58,306 nt of DNA from Verrucomicrobiota bacterium (GTDB taxonomy: Bacteria > Verrucomicrobiota > Verrucomicrobiia > Limisphaerales > UBA9464). A model generated the notes under the pieces. It was not told where the DNA came from and did not search any database. It worked only from the letters and a program-made list of their open reading frames with translations. Positions 45,008 to 54,147 of this stretch are shown here, piece by piece (the first letter of the stretch is position 1; each line of letters begins with the position of its first letter). The stretch covers positions 1-58,306 of the forward strand of contig CANIZL010000033.1 in assembly GCA_947471985.1 (NCBI GenBank), given 5' to 3'. The translations under genes and the position numbers were made by a program.

Positions 45008-45023
45008 GTTCTTTATGAAGAAC
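45008..45023. promoter_or_regulatory. Operator-like palindrome upstream of the orphan gene
   Basis: GTTCTT-TATG-AAGAAC is a perfect inverted repeat of six bases per arm, 21 to 36 bases before the start of the minus-strand gene at 44987, next to AT-rich sequence with TATAAT on both strands (44988-44995). Dimeric repressors bind such sites; the regulator is unknown. Confidence 0.4.
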
Positions 45024-45147
45024 CGACCCAAGGCCGATTCAATCATCACGCTTTCAAACTGAACCTCCGCGGGGAAAGTCTCAATCGGACCTTGGTCGGA
45101 TACCCAGCCCCTTCTGGATGCGGTCTGGCCTGCTTCGGAAAAACGGG

Positions 45148-45190
45148 GTCCAGGTTCAAAGTGAGGCACTCGGTGCCAGGCTCAAAGTCC
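45148..45190 (+). repeat. Degenerate GTGCCAGGTTCA-type repeat pair
   Basis: GTCCAGGTTCAAAG (about 45149-45162) and GTGCCAGGCTCAAAG (about 45173-45187) are two diverged copies of the motif that is found near-perfect beside the transposase at 57.3-57.5 kb. They sit in the 367-base gene-free stretch 44988-45354, which otherwise holds the palindrome at 45008 and no convincing gene. Confidence 0.45.
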
Positions 45191-45354
45191 TTGCCGTTCA
45201 ACGTTGGGGGGGGACGGTGAACGTTCTGCTCCGCTTGGACAGTCCCAGGATTGCCATCGGCACTTCGGCGGTCAGACTTGGTGAAACTATGGCCGACGCA
45301 GCACTTGGGTTGATGGGAGCGGTTCGCTTGAAAATGGGGACCCCGCCGGGTCGG

Positions 45355-47334
45355 ATGGGGCACTCGTGCCTCCGATCCGCGTTCTTATGGCTGGTGTGGT
45401 TGGTGTGGTCGGTCCTTCAGTTGGCCCATGCCGGATCATTCCATCCGTCTTTTCCCAACGGTGTGGCGGCAGGGGACGTTACGGGAACCAGCGCGGTGCT
45501 CTGGACGAGGACGACGAATGTGGGGCCTCTCACCTTTACGTGGTCCACCAACGCCGCCCTGCTGCCGGGCGGGTCGCAGAGGGTGGTGGAGGCCACGAAT
45601 CCGGCCGTGCCCGTGAAGGTCGTCCTGGGGCAATTGGCCCCCGACAACCGGTATTTCTATCAGGTGGCGGATCACGACGGAAATACGCAGGCGGGAACGT
45701 TCCACACTGCGGCGACGGATGAGGCGTTTCACGGACTGCGGTTTGGCGTCTCCGGTGATTGGCGCGGCGATCTGGCGCCCTTTCCGTCCATCGCCAACGC
45801 GGCCACGGCGAACCTCGATTTCTTCGTTGCCTTGGGCGACACGATGTACGCGGATGTTCCGTCGCCGGCGGTGCCATCGGGTTCGGCGCAGACATTGGAG
45901 GAATTTCGCAGCAAGTACGCGGAGGTCTACGGTCCGCGCTTCGGCCTGAGCGCGCTGGCGGATCTGCGCGCCTCCACCGCGCATTTTGCCGTCATCGACG
46001 ACCATGAAGTGGTGAACAACTTCGCCGGCGGCGCTGGTCCGGACTCGGATCCGAGATTTTCCGCCGGGGGCGCGTATATCAATGAGTCGCCGTTTTACCG
46101 AAATGGTGTGCAGGCTTTTGTAGAGTATCATCCGATTCAGGCGATCCAGTACGAGAGTCCCACGGATGCCCGGACCCATCACAAACCGAAGTTCTATCGG
46201 ACGCAGAATTACGGAAACGACGCGGCGCTCTTTCTGCTGGATGCGCGGAGTTTTCGTGATCCGCCGCTGGCGTCGGTCAGCAATCCCCTGGATAGCAGCG
46301 AAGTAACCCGATTCAATGCCCTCACGTTTGATCGCTCGCCGACCAACGGCGCGGCGCTTCCGCCCCGCACTCTGTTGGGAACCACGCAATTGGCGCTGCT
46401 GAAAGCCGACCTGCGGGCGGCTCAGGAACGCGGCGTCGTATGGAAGTTCATCTGCCTGCCCGAGCCGATCCAAAGTCTCGGGTTCGCCGACGCCGCGGAT
46501 CGCTTTGAGGGATATGCGCGGGAGCGCGCCGAATTGCTCGCGTTCATTGCGGAGACGCCCATTCAAAACGTGGTGTTCGTCTCGGCCGACCTGCATGGAA
46601 CTTTGGTCAATGATCTGCGCTATCGCCTGGCACCGGCGGAAGCGGATCGGCGCACGGGCGCGTTTGAAATCATTACCGGATCCGTGGCGTATGACCGGCC
46701 GCTGGGGCCGACCACGTTTGACTACGCGGATTCGGTGCTCCTCGCGCCGGGCTTGAGTTTGTTGCAGGGATTGTTGCAACTGGAGGGGCTGCCGAACCGT
46801 GCGGCCTTTGAGGCGTTACCGCGCAGCGAGAAGGATCGCCATGTCCGCAATATGATCGATTTTCAACTCAATCTGATCGGACTGGATCCGACCGGCCTGG
46901 AAGGATCGGATATCAACGCCACGCTATTGCAGGGGGATTACGTGGCGGTGCACACCTTTGGTTGGACGTCGTTTGCGATTGATCGGGACACGCACCGGCT
47001 CACGGTGACCACGTATGGGATTCCCGCGTATTCGCCGCAGGAAGTGAGTGCGAGTTTGCTGGGGCGCGTTCCTGAAGTGATCAGCCAGTTTCGCGTGGAG
47101 GCCAAGGTTCGGACGGTGGTGCTCCCGGCTCTGGTGGCCGTGCGGGACGGCGAGGCATTGAAGCTTTCGTGGCGGGCCACGTCGGCCGGTTTTGTCCTGC
47201 AAGTGGCCAGCCAACTGAACGATTCCAGCGACTGGGCGCCCGAGGCGGTGGCTCCGGTACTGGTTGGGGAGCAGAACACGGTGACGCTGTCGCCGACGAA
47301 TCAGGCGCGATTTTTCCGACTCCGACGGAAGTAA
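45355..47334 (+). CDS. phoD: PhoD-family alkaline phosphatase/phosphodiesterase
   Basis: I take the ATG at 45355 (659 residues), which puts the signal peptide first (SAFLWLVWLVWSVLQLAHAG); an in-frame ATG at 45334 is possible, and the longer frame back to 45118 runs through repeat sequence. An N-terminal Fn3-like PhoD_N domain (FPNGVAAGDVTGTSAVLWTRT) is followed by the metallophosphatase core: GVSGDWRG, FVALGDTMYADV, AVIDDHEVVNNFAGG and VFVSADLHGTL carry the expected Asp/His metal ligands. PhoD enzymes are exported, use calcium and iron, and release phosphate from mono- or diesters. The C-terminal about 70 residues are an extra beta-rich module seen in many PVC secreted proteins. Confidence 0.88.
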   Translation: MGHSCLRSAFLWLVWLVWSVLQLAHAGSFHPSFPNGVAAGDVTGTSAVLWTRTTNVGPLTFTWSTNAALLPGGSQRVVEATNPAVPVKVVLGQLAPDNRYFYQVADHDGNTQAGTFHTAATDEAFHGLRFGVSGDWRGDLAPFPSIANAATANLDFFVALGDTMYADVPSPAVPSGSAQTLEEFRSKYAEVYGPRFGLSALADLRASTAHFAVIDDHEVVNNFAGGAGPDSDPRFSAGGAYINESPFYRNGVQAFVEYHPIQAIQYESPTDARTHHKPKFYRTQNYGNDAALFLLDARSFRDPPLASVSNPLDSSEVTRFNALTFDRSPTNGAALPPRTLLGTTQLALLKADLRAAQERGVVWKFICLPEPIQSLGFADAADRFEGYARERAELLAFIAETPIQNVVFVSADLHGTLVNDLRYRLAPAEADRRTGAFEIITGSVAYDRPLGPTTFDYADSVLLAPGLSLLQGLLQLEGLPNRAAFEALPRSEKDRHVRNMIDFQLNLIGLDPTGLEGSDINATLLQGDYVAVHTFGWTSFAIDRDTHRLTVTTYGIPAYSPQEVSASLLGRVPEVISQFRVEAKVRTVVLPALVAVRDGEALKLSWRATSAGFVLQVASQLNDSSDWAPEAVAPVLVGEQNTVTLSPTNQARFFRLRRK

Positions 47335-47342
47335 CCGAGGCG

Positions 47343-47380
47343 CCGACACTGACTCCGCGCGGCCGCGATAACCGTGTCGG
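47343..47380. terminator. Stem-loop between convergent phoD and PQQ-propeller genes
   Basis: CCGACAC (47343-47349) and GTGTCGG (47374-47380) form a 7-bp stem. An alternative stem CACTGAC/GTCAGTG (47347-47353/47386-47392) includes the stop codon of the minus-strand gene. No U-tract is present. Confidence 0.3.
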
Positions 47381-47386
47381 ACTCCG

Positions 47387-48550
47387 TCAGTGGAAGCAGT
47401 AGAGTTTGCCGTCTTCGGAGCCGATCAGCAGGTAGCCGGCCACCACGGCGGCGGAGCTTTGGACCGGTTGGCCAACCTCGTAATTCCATCGTTCCAAGCC
47501 GTCGGACAAGCCCACCCGGTAGATGCGGCCGTCATCGGAACCGACGAGGACGTCGTCCCCGGCCACCACGGGTGAGCTGTCCACTTTGCCCCGGGTGGCG
47601 AAGACCCAGATCGACTTCCCTGTGGCCCGGTCCACGCAATGCAGCCGCTTGTCGCGGCCGCCGAACACGACCCGGTTGGTGGTTACGGCGGGGGAACTGA
47701 AATAGGGAAAGCTGCGGTCGCGGTATTTCCAGGTGATGACGCCCGCGCTCAGATCCACGTTGAGAACTTCGTTTTCGTAGTGGCCGACGTACAAGTGGCC
47801 GTCCACCAAGGCTCCCGAAGCCGCGATGTAGGCACCGGCTTCGATTTCCTTCTGCTTCTTGCCGGTGATCACGTCCACCACGTGGATCACGGCATCGCAA
47901 CCGCCGAACGCCGTGAGTCCGTTGCCGACCGCGGGGGTGCCGTTGATGTAGTTTCCGGTTTCAAAGACCCAATTGGTGCGCCCGGTCTCCGGATTCAGGC
48001 TGTAGAGCTTGTAGTCGTAACCACCGACTAGAATGGCCTTGCCGGCCGGAGTGGCGACCCAGTTGGCGCTGCTCTTGATTTTGTCCTCGAGTCCGAACGT
48101 CCAAAGCGCCCGTCCGGTGACGGCGTCGAGGGCGTAAAAGTTGGTGTTGATGTCCCCGATGAAGACCCGTCCGTCGAGGACCAACGGGGAGGCTTCAATC
48201 GGACCCGAAGCCTGAAAGGACCAGACCTTGGCGCCATCGGCCAGGTTGAGGGCAAAGACGTTGGAACTGCCGGAGCCGATGAAGACGCGGTCGCCCACAA
48301 CGGCGGGTGAGGAACTGACCGGACCGTGGGTGTCGAATTTCCAGGCCAACGTCAGGTTGGTGGCGAGGGTCGCGGTGGTGACGCCGGTGAGGGTGGGATT
48401 GCCGCGGAACATCGGCCAATCCGGACCTTTGGCGATGGGGCTCGCCGGCGCGGACGCGGGTTGGGCGGCCGCGCCGGGAGCCGATGGTTTATCGCACCCG
48501 GCCAGCAAAGCCAAAACAACTGCCGTCGCGCATCCGATCTTCCGAGTCAT
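47387..48550 (-). CDS. PQQ-type beta-propeller lipoprotein, BamB-like
   Basis: From the ATG at 48550 the protein is 387 residues; it begins with a lipoprotein signal (CATAVVLALLAGC) whose Cys would be lipidated. After a Pro/Ala-rich spacer come about seven propeller blades with the PQQ/quinoprotein repeat pattern (VGDRVFIGSGSSNVFALNLADGAKVWSF; DGRVFIGDINTNFYALDAVTGRALWTF). There are no recognisable PQQ cofactor ligands, so this is a structural propeller like BamB rather than a dehydrogenase. It is the last gene of a minus-strand trio: the PIG-L gene ends 28 bases upstream of its start. Confidence 0.87.
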   Translation of the reverse strand: MTRKIGCATAVVLALLAGCDKPSAPGAAAQPASAPASPIAKGPDWPMFRGNPTLTGVTTATLATNLTLAWKFDTHGPVSSSPAVVGDRVFIGSGSSNVFALNLADGAKVWSFQASGPIEASPLVLDGRVFIGDINTNFYALDAVTGRALWTFGLEDKIKSSANWVATPAGKAILVGGYDYKLYSLNPETGRTNWVFETGNYINGTPAVGNGLTAFGGCDAVIHVVDVITGKKQKEIEAGAYIAASGALVDGHLYVGHYENEVLNVDLSAGVITWKYRDRSFPYFSSPAVTTNRVVFGGRDKRLHCVDRATGKSIWVFATRGKVDSSPVVAGDDVLVGSDDGRIYRVGLSDGLERWNYEVGQPVQSSAAVVAGYLLIGSEDGKLYCFH

Positions 48551-48578
48551 GGTCCCGGAACCTTGGGGCATTCGGCGA

Positions 48579-49436
48579 TTACGCAAACAATCCCGCCACG
48601 GGTTCCTGGGACGTCACGACCCGTCCCCCGGCATAGCGGTCATGAACCGCGCCGGCGCGCCACTGCCGCAACCGGTACACGGTGCCAAATGGGAAATCCG
48701 GTGGCGCCATGCCCTGTCCACCGACGGTTTCACCGCCGAGCCGCACATTGTTCGTCATCCAGGCGGGCAGGGTCAGGTGGTACGGATTCCGTCGCACTTC
48801 GCCGACGTGGAACGTCAGGGCGGTGATGAGATCGGTGAGTTCCTCCGCGGAGGTTTCCACGAGGAGATTGGGGTGGTAATTCTGGCCCCAGAATTCCGTT
48901 TCCACGAGGGCGGTGCTGAACTCCGGGCCGAGCGTCGCCAGCGCATCCATGATGAGGTGGTGGACTCCGATGTGGGAGCCGTTCCAGTCCGCGACATGCG
49001 GGAAAAGGATGGCCCGGGGCTGGTGACTTTGGAGGACTTGGGCGATCGCCTGCACCTTGATGGCCCAACCGGACGGATCCGTGGAGCGGGATTTCGGGGT
49101 CACCTGATTAAGCCCGTTGTCGCCCAGCGTAACCAGGTCGAAGCCGAGGTAGGTGCACGCCGCCTGGAGTTCGGCGAGGCGGGCGGCTTGCCGGTCCGTT
49201 TTGGAACCTTGAGTGACGGCCACGTTGACCACCCGCCAGCCGGCCTCGCGTTGCAGGCGCAGCGGCAGGCCGCCGATGATGCATTCGTCATCCGGATGCG
49301 GACTGAAGATCAGGACCCGGGGAGCGTCGGCGGCCGGCGCGGGGCGGGTGGGTGTGGGGAAGCCTCCCAGCGGCCAGGCGCGCCCTTCGCGCAGCAGGCG
49401 GGCGTGGGTGGCCACCATTTCGGCATAAGGATTCAT
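48579..49436 (-). CDS. PIG-L/LmbE-family deacetylase
   Basis: A 285-residue protein with the zinc motif HPDDE (47-51) in VLIFSPHPDDECIIGG, followed by the Rossmann-like pattern of the family and the second ligand region DWNGSHIGVHHLIMDAL. PIG-L enzymes remove acetyl groups from N-acetylglucosamine-containing or related substrates; the exact substrate is unknown. No signal peptide is seen, so it acts in the cytoplasm. It lies 48 bases after the deoxyhypusine-synthase-like gene and 28 bases before the PQQ-propeller gene; these three probably share a transcript. Confidence 0.9.
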   Translation of the reverse strand: MNPYAEMVATHARLLREGRAWPLGGFPTPTRPAPAADAPRVLIFSPHPDDECIIGGLPLRLQREAGWRVVNVAVTQGSKTDRQAARLAELQAACTYLGFDLVTLGDNGLNQVTPKSRSTDPSGWAIKVQAIAQVLQSHQPRAILFPHVADWNGSHIGVHHLIMDALATLGPEFSTALVETEFWGQNYHPNLLVETSAEELTDLITALTFHVGEVRRNPYHLTLPAWMTNNVRLGGETVGGQGMAPPDFPFGTVYRLRQWRAGAVHDRYAGGRVVTSQEPVAGLFA

Positions 49437-49484
49437 AAGCGTTGTGGGCGGCGCCCGGGCGTTTTCGGAGGGAGTTTCCTTCGG

Positions 49485-50666
49485 TTACTTCTTCTTCAAT
49501 CCCACACTGCTGCCGCGTTTGGCGATCTTCCGGCTGGTCAGCACCTTGCTCACCGTGCCGGTCTTCAGGTACTTGCTCCGCACGGTTTCCAGGATGGTGT
49601 CGCGGTGATCGTACAGGCGCTTCAACGTCCGGGGCTTCACCCGGGCCAGCATGTACGCGGTCAACAGGGGCAGGGAGATGGTGCTGTCGACGTAACACAC
49701 CACCGAGTCGGGCAATTTGTCGGGATCCACTTTGCCCCAGCTCACGGCTTCGGCCGGGGTCGCGCCGCTGAGACCACCCGTATCCGGGCGGGCATCGGTG
49801 CATTGCAGGAAGTAGTCGTGTCCCTTTTCCTTGATGCCCATGACCTCCTGAATCTGCGGCTCGGTTTGCAGCATGAAGTTCTTCGGGCTGCCGCCGCCCA
49901 GGATGAACACGCTGCTCGTGTGGCCGGTGCTCTTCGCGTGGTAGACAATGCCCGCGGTCTGGTTGACGTCGCGGTTCACATCGGGCAGCAGCTTCGAGCC
50001 GCGCATCGCCATGGCGGCGACATTCATGCCGATGGAACTGTCACCGGGGCTGCTGGTGAAAATCGGAATGCCGCATTCGTACGCCGTGGCCAGAACGGAA
50101 CTGTCCTTGATCCCGAGCGCCTTTTGCCGGGCATGCACGTATTTGCCCAGGAGGTAGTGAAATTCATCGGTGCCCATCGGGCGCTGGAATTCGGGGCCCT
50201 GAATGACCTCGCGGACGAATTCATCGGTATCGAGCAAGACGTTGTAATCAAAGAGCACGTCGTAGATGCGGATGACGCCTTCCTCGTGAAGCTCCACGTC
50301 GTCCAGGAACGGCGTGCCGCTGTGCAAATGCATGTCGAGTCCGAAATGGAGATCGTGATACAGATTCGCGCCGGTGGAGATGATCCAATCGATGAAGCCC
50401 GCCTTCATCAGCGGAATCAGGCAGCTCTTGCCGAGTCCCGCCGGGGTGAGGGCGCCGGTGAGGGACATGCCGATGAAGCCGTCGTCGGGCAGCATCTTTT
50501 GGGTGAGCAGATGGGCGGCCTCGCGCAGCCGACCGCCGTTGTAGGCCAGGAAGGACTGATCGATCAGATCGGCGGCGGAGATATCGCAGCCGACCCCGAA
50601 CGGATTCAGGCGGGGATAGCCGGCGAATTTTTTCGACAACGGATGGGCGGACTTTTTCTGACTCAT
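49485..50666 (-). CDS. Deoxyhypusine synthase-like protein
   Basis: A 393-residue cytoplasmic protein matching the deoxyhypusine synthase fold over its whole length: [61 protein letters not shown], and the active-site block [12 protein letters not shown] with Lys312 at the position of the catalytic lysine of eukaryotic enzymes. Bacteria lack eIF5A, so bacterial members more likely form homospermidine or another aminobutyl transfer product from spermidine; which reaction applies is undetermined. It is the first gene of the trio with the PIG-L and PQQ-propeller genes. The C-terminus is basic ([12 protein letters not shown]). Confidence 0.9.
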   Translation of the reverse strand: MSQKKSAHPLSKKFAGYPRLNPFGVGCDISAADLIDQSFLAYNGGRLREAAHLLTQKMLPDDGFIGMSLTGALTPAGLGKSCLIPLMKAGFIDWIISTGANLYHDLHFGLDMHLHSGTPFLDDVELHEEGVIRIYDVLFDYNVLLDTDEFVREVIQGPEFQRPMGTDEFHYLLGKYVHARQKALGIKDSSVLATAYECGIPIFTSSPGDSSIGMNVAAMAMRGSKLLPDVNRDVNQTAGIVYHAKSTGHTSSVFILGGGSPKNFMLQTEPQIQEVMGIKEKGHDYFLQCTDARPDTGGLSGATPAEAVSWGKVDPDKLPDSVVCYVDSTISLPLLTAYMLARVKPRTLKRLYDHRDTILETVRSKYLKTGTVSKVLTSRKIAKRGSSVGLKKK

Positions 50667-50818
50667 GCGGCTGGAAGTGTGCGGCGACGGGAGCGGGGGA
50701 AAAGGGAAAAGAAGCGTCGTCGCACCGGGGGGGCGGCGCCCGCTGGGTCCGCTGTCGCCGTTGCAGCCGCGGCAAAAAACGGATTGGGCCAGGGGGATTC
50801 GGGCGTATACTGAGCGGT

Positions 50819-51082
50819 ATGAAACGTCAGCAGGTGTTGGATCTCTACTTTATGGACGCCCGGTGCAAGCTCATCGAATTGGCGGCGTTTCTGGATCGTG
50901 TTGACCGGGCGGAGGGCGACGCGGATTTTCGTCTGGCTGCTTTTCGCGAGGCGCTGCAGCACTTGGCGGAAGGTGAGCCCCGTCGGGCGGAAAACGTGAT
51001 GCGAACGCTCAGTGATCCCACCACGGAACCGGTCGCGGTGGCTGCCGGCAAAGGCGCAACCGGCGCGTGGCCGGGTCGGTAA
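50819..51082 (+). CDS. Small hypothetical protein, 87 residues
   Basis: It begins [33 protein letters not shown] and continues [37 protein letters not shown]. The sequence is mainly helical with no membrane segment or signal peptide. The even amphipathic pattern and the specific LSDPTxEP ending make it look like a real, conserved small gene of PVC bacteria, but I know no function. It is divergent from the deoxyhypusine-synthase-like gene across about 150 bases and convergent with the large secreted gene, 12 bases apart. Confidence 0.7.
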   Translation: MKRQQVLDLYFMDARCKLIELAAFLDRVDRAEGDADFRLAAFREALQHLAEGEPRRAENVMRTLSDPTTEPVAVAAGKGATGAWPGR

Positions 51083-51094
51083 CGATCGGTGCGG

Positions 51095-53896
51095 CTATTT
51101 CGCAACGAGTGTGGGGTCGCCGAGCAGATAGAGTCCGTGACAGGGGAATCGCGGTGAAAGTTCGACGGTGTCGAGCAGTGCGACACCGAGGGGGAACCCG
51201 GCGGCGGCCCGACTGAGGACGATCACTTTTTCGGCATGCCCGGCCGAGAATTGAAAGAACGTGGCCAGCCCCGCCTTGCTTTGACTCAAGATGGCCTTCT
51301 GCAGATTTCCGGCCCCCATGTGGATCGGATCGGCGGCGGTCCCTGTCTGGTAGAACAAGTCCTCCGGTTCATGATTCCAATCCGCGAGGAAGGAGCCGCT
51401 CACAAACGTGAAGAGGGCATGACTCCACCGTTCCGGCAGGCGACCGCGCTCGGCGGGCGCGGCGTTTTCCCAGCGGGCGATCTCCGCCGAATTGCGCACC
51501 GCGCCAAAGGTGCCGTGGATCGAATTGTACGATCCGTATCCGCCATGCAGACCCCAGAGGGAAATCGGTCCCGCATCGAATAGGTCCTCCCACGCGGAAT
51601 CCGGCAGCGCGCCGTTGAATTGCCGGGTGGAGGCCATGATCGCCGGTCGCGCCAGGGAGATGAACGCATGCAGGCAGGGCATCGACGGCGGTTGCGGTGA
51701 GCCGAACAAGGTCCGCACCACGTTGACGGTGGGCTGTGTTCCGCGGCCGCTGCGATAGGCGGTGGCTTTGTTCAGGTAGGCAGCGGTCAGGCGCAGTTCC
51801 GCCTGGCGATATCCCGCCTCGCCCTGCGCCATTTCGGCCGCGGTGCGGAAACCCGGCATTTTGGAGAAATCGATGCGGCCCACCGCGGCCTCCAAGGCAA
51901 CTTGTCCGGCGGCGTTGGGCGGGACGGCGACCTGATCAAACTTGCCGTCGTTCGGTAGGTTTCGCGACTGCCAATCCGTTCGGGCTGTTCCGTTGACGTA
52001 ACAGCTCGCGCCCGTGGAGAGATTGGTGACGTCCGTCCACTGCCCATCAAAATCGCCATACCACGCATCACAGGCCCACGCTCCGGCATGGGAGGGTTGC
52101 CAGATTCCGGGTCCCACCTGATTGGGGGCGAGGTGTCCGTCTTCCGCTCCGGCCCCCGCCAGCGGCACGGTCGCGTGTCCGATGAGGACCAGGAGTTTCA
52201 CCCGTCGGGCGCTGTCTTCGATGCGGTCGTAGGCCGCCATCAACTCCTGTTTGTTGGCCTGAAGATCCTGCTTGTACGCGGTGTTTTCCGGCGTGTTGGG
52301 CTCGAAGATCGCCACCGGTCCATCGCGGGGATCGAGTTGACCGTCCAGGTTGGGATCATCCTCCATCCGCCGCAGGCTTTCGATTTTGACGACGTTATTC
52401 GCGCCGTAGGCCGCCTTCAATCCCGTGATATAGGCCTCCAGCGCCTGATGGAGGACCCCGCCGGCGTCTTCCCAACCCAGCAGCGTGCGCTCGACGCCCA
52501 CAACGATGGCAAAGCCCGGGCCGGAAGTTAGTGCGGGCTTCTGACCGGCATGGCCCCAGATTGGTGGACCATAGTTTTTGCTGCCGAGGGGCAGTCGGTA
52601 CTCATACCATTTTCCGGCCGTGACATCGCGATCCACGATGACCTCGGCCCGGGTTCCTTCGCGGATTGACCGCCACGCATCGGGGCCGGTGGCGCCCCAC
52701 TCCCGACGTTCGAGCCGATAGGGATCGCGTGCGTTCGGGTCGGTGGGGATCGGTCCTTCCCAGCCGCGACGCAGGTTGATTTGGATGTCCTGGCCGTTGG
52801 GGGCGGGATTGGCCCATCCGCCATAGCGACGCAGGTCGGAACTCTCCCGGGTGGCGCCCCAAGGTGTCGCCGCCCGATACATGGGAAAAGGTTGGCCCAT
52901 GGCGGCGTTGTACCATTCGACCTCATCGAGCATTCCCCGGGCGGGTTGGTCCGGTGCCCCGTTCCCCGTCAAGCGTCCGCCAATGGCGAGTCGGCGATCG
53001 GGGCAATCCAGCAAGCGGCTGACGCCAGCCACATCCACTCCCAATCCCAAAGCCCGGCCGGGCTCCACGGGAATCTGGCTGAACAAAAGCGTGCCGTTGA
53101 CGCTGATCCAGGTGCAGCCCGCGGTGTACGAAAGGCACACTTCAAAGGCGTCCTCGATGGGCGGCGTGGGTGCGGGCAGGTTGGCGAGAAGATTCTCGCG
53201 TAGTTCCCCGGAAGCGAGGCTGGATTTGAAAGAGATCCGCCGGCTGCTGGGTTGGATTTCGAGTCGCCATTCATAACTGGAATCGTCCCGGGTACCGCGT
53301 GCCTGCAGCAGGGTTCGCCAAGTGGTGTCGGTCGTCTCCAGTGGGGCGTCCGGTATGTACCAGAAACGCACCATGCCATGGGCCAGATCCAGCGGGCGCT
53401 TGGTGAGGCTGTACACCAAGGGTACGGAATCCGCGGCAGGGAACTGCCAGGCCTGGCCTTCGAAGGAGTCCACCCACTGACTCGTCGGGGGGATCGGGGG
53501 CAGGGGACTGATCCCTTCATCGGATTTTGATTCCCGGGTGTTGAAGCGAAAACGATCGACCCGTCGGGCGGCTTCGTACGGGGCCCGATTGGGATTGGTC
53601 ATGTTGTGGGCCTCATGCCAGTCGTCCTGTCCGTCGTTGTCGGAGTCGCGCCGGTCGGGATGGCTGCCGTAGAGGGCTTCCTCGGCGTTGGACAACTGAT
53701 CTTGATCGTCATCCGCGCCGGGCCGGCGGGTGGTCGGCCCTGGATCGGCCGTGGCCGTTTCGCGAACGAGTGATGGCTCCACCTGGCTCGGCAGTCCGAT
53801 GAGATCGGCCTGGATCCATTGCGCTCCGAGCAAAAGGAGGCCTGCCTGTGCGAGGCGCCGGAGTCTTGTGAGCGAGGCGTGGGGAACGGTATTCAT
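51095..53896 (-). CDS. Large secreted protein with calcium-repeat, LamG-like and C25-like regions
   Basis: From the ATG at 53896 the protein has 933 residues and a signal peptide (LAQAGLLLLGAQWIQADL). Residues about 55-110 carry thrombospondin-3-like calcium loops (DDDQDQLSNAEEALYGSHPDRRDSDNDGQDDW, given in part by D-x-D-x-D spacing). About 140-330 resembles a LamG/concanavalin-like jelly roll ending MLDEVEWYNAAMG. A fibronectin-like linker follows. The last about 450 residues (FAIVVGVERTLLGWEDAG; LLVLIGHATVPL; LEAAVGRIDFSKMPGF; GLYLLGDPTLVAK) resemble a C25/gingipain- or caspase-like fold, with GLHGGYGSYNSIHG near the end. Whether it is an active protease is uncertain. Confidence 0.65.
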   Translation of the reverse strand: MNTVPHASLTRLRRLAQAGLLLLGAQWIQADLIGLPSQVEPSLVRETATADPGPTTRRPGADDDQDQLSNAEEALYGSHPDRRDSDNDGQDDWHEAHNMTNPNRAPYEAARRVDRFRFNTRESKSDEGISPLPPIPPTSQWVDSFEGQAWQFPAADSVPLVYSLTKRPLDLAHGMVRFWYIPDAPLETTDTTWRTLLQARGTRDDSSYEWRLEIQPSSRRISFKSSLASGELRENLLANLPAPTPPIEDAFEVCLSYTAGCTWISVNGTLLFSQIPVEPGRALGLGVDVAGVSRLLDCPDRRLAIGGRLTGNGAPDQPARGMLDEVEWYNAAMGQPFPMYRAATPWGATRESSDLRRYGGWANPAPNGQDIQINLRRGWEGPIPTDPNARDPYRLERREWGATGPDAWRSIREGTRAEVIVDRDVTAGKWYEYRLPLGSKNYGPPIWGHAGQKPALTSGPGFAIVVGVERTLLGWEDAGGVLHQALEAYITGLKAAYGANNVVKIESLRRMEDDPNLDGQLDPRDGPVAIFEPNTPENTAYKQDLQANKQELMAAYDRIEDSARRVKLLVLIGHATVPLAGAGAEDGHLAPNQVGPGIWQPSHAGAWACDAWYGDFDGQWTDVTNLSTGASCYVNGTARTDWQSRNLPNDGKFDQVAVPPNAAGQVALEAAVGRIDFSKMPGFRTAAEMAQGEAGYRQAELRLTAAYLNKATAYRSGRGTQPTVNVVRTLFGSPQPPSMPCLHAFISLARPAIMASTRQFNGALPDSAWEDLFDAGPISLWGLHGGYGSYNSIHGTFGAVRNSAEIARWENAAPAERGRLPERWSHALFTFVSGSFLADWNHEPEDLFYQTGTAADPIHMGAGNLQKAILSQSKAGLATFFQFSAGHAEKVIVLSRAAAGFPLGVALLDTVELSPRFPCHGLYLLGDPTLVAK

Positions 53897-53992
53897 AGGA
53901 CGCGATGAGCCGCGCAAGTGGGTGGCTCACCGCGGGGAACGACGCCACTCCGTGCCGGTTCTGTCAACCAAATGCTGAAACCTTGAAAAACC

Positions 53993-54052
53993 GGTGCCAG
54001 GGTCATGGAGCGCGAGGGGGGAAGGGCATCGGGCCCTGGTGCCGGCCCTCGC
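53993..54052. repeat. REP-like palindromic segment
   Basis: GGTGCC occurs at 53993-53998 and 54038-54043, CCAGGG/CCCTGG form an inverted pair (53997-54002/54034-54039) and GCGAGGG/CCCTCGC another (54012-54018/54046-54052). This compact structured segment shares the GTGCCAGG core with the repeats beside the RAYT transposase. The rest of the 53897-54135 gap holds no gene that I can see. Confidence 0.4.
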
Positions 54053-54147
54053 GTCAACTTGGCGATCGGTCGCTTTGTCCCGCGCTGGAGTAAGGGCCGT
54101 GACTAAGATTTGCCCGGGGTTGTCCGCGATGTGCGATGGTTCAGCGC

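Noticed and set aside
45118-45354. 79-codon N-terminal extension of phoD
   Set aside because: It precedes the signal peptide and runs through repeat sequence; the start at 45355 is more natural.
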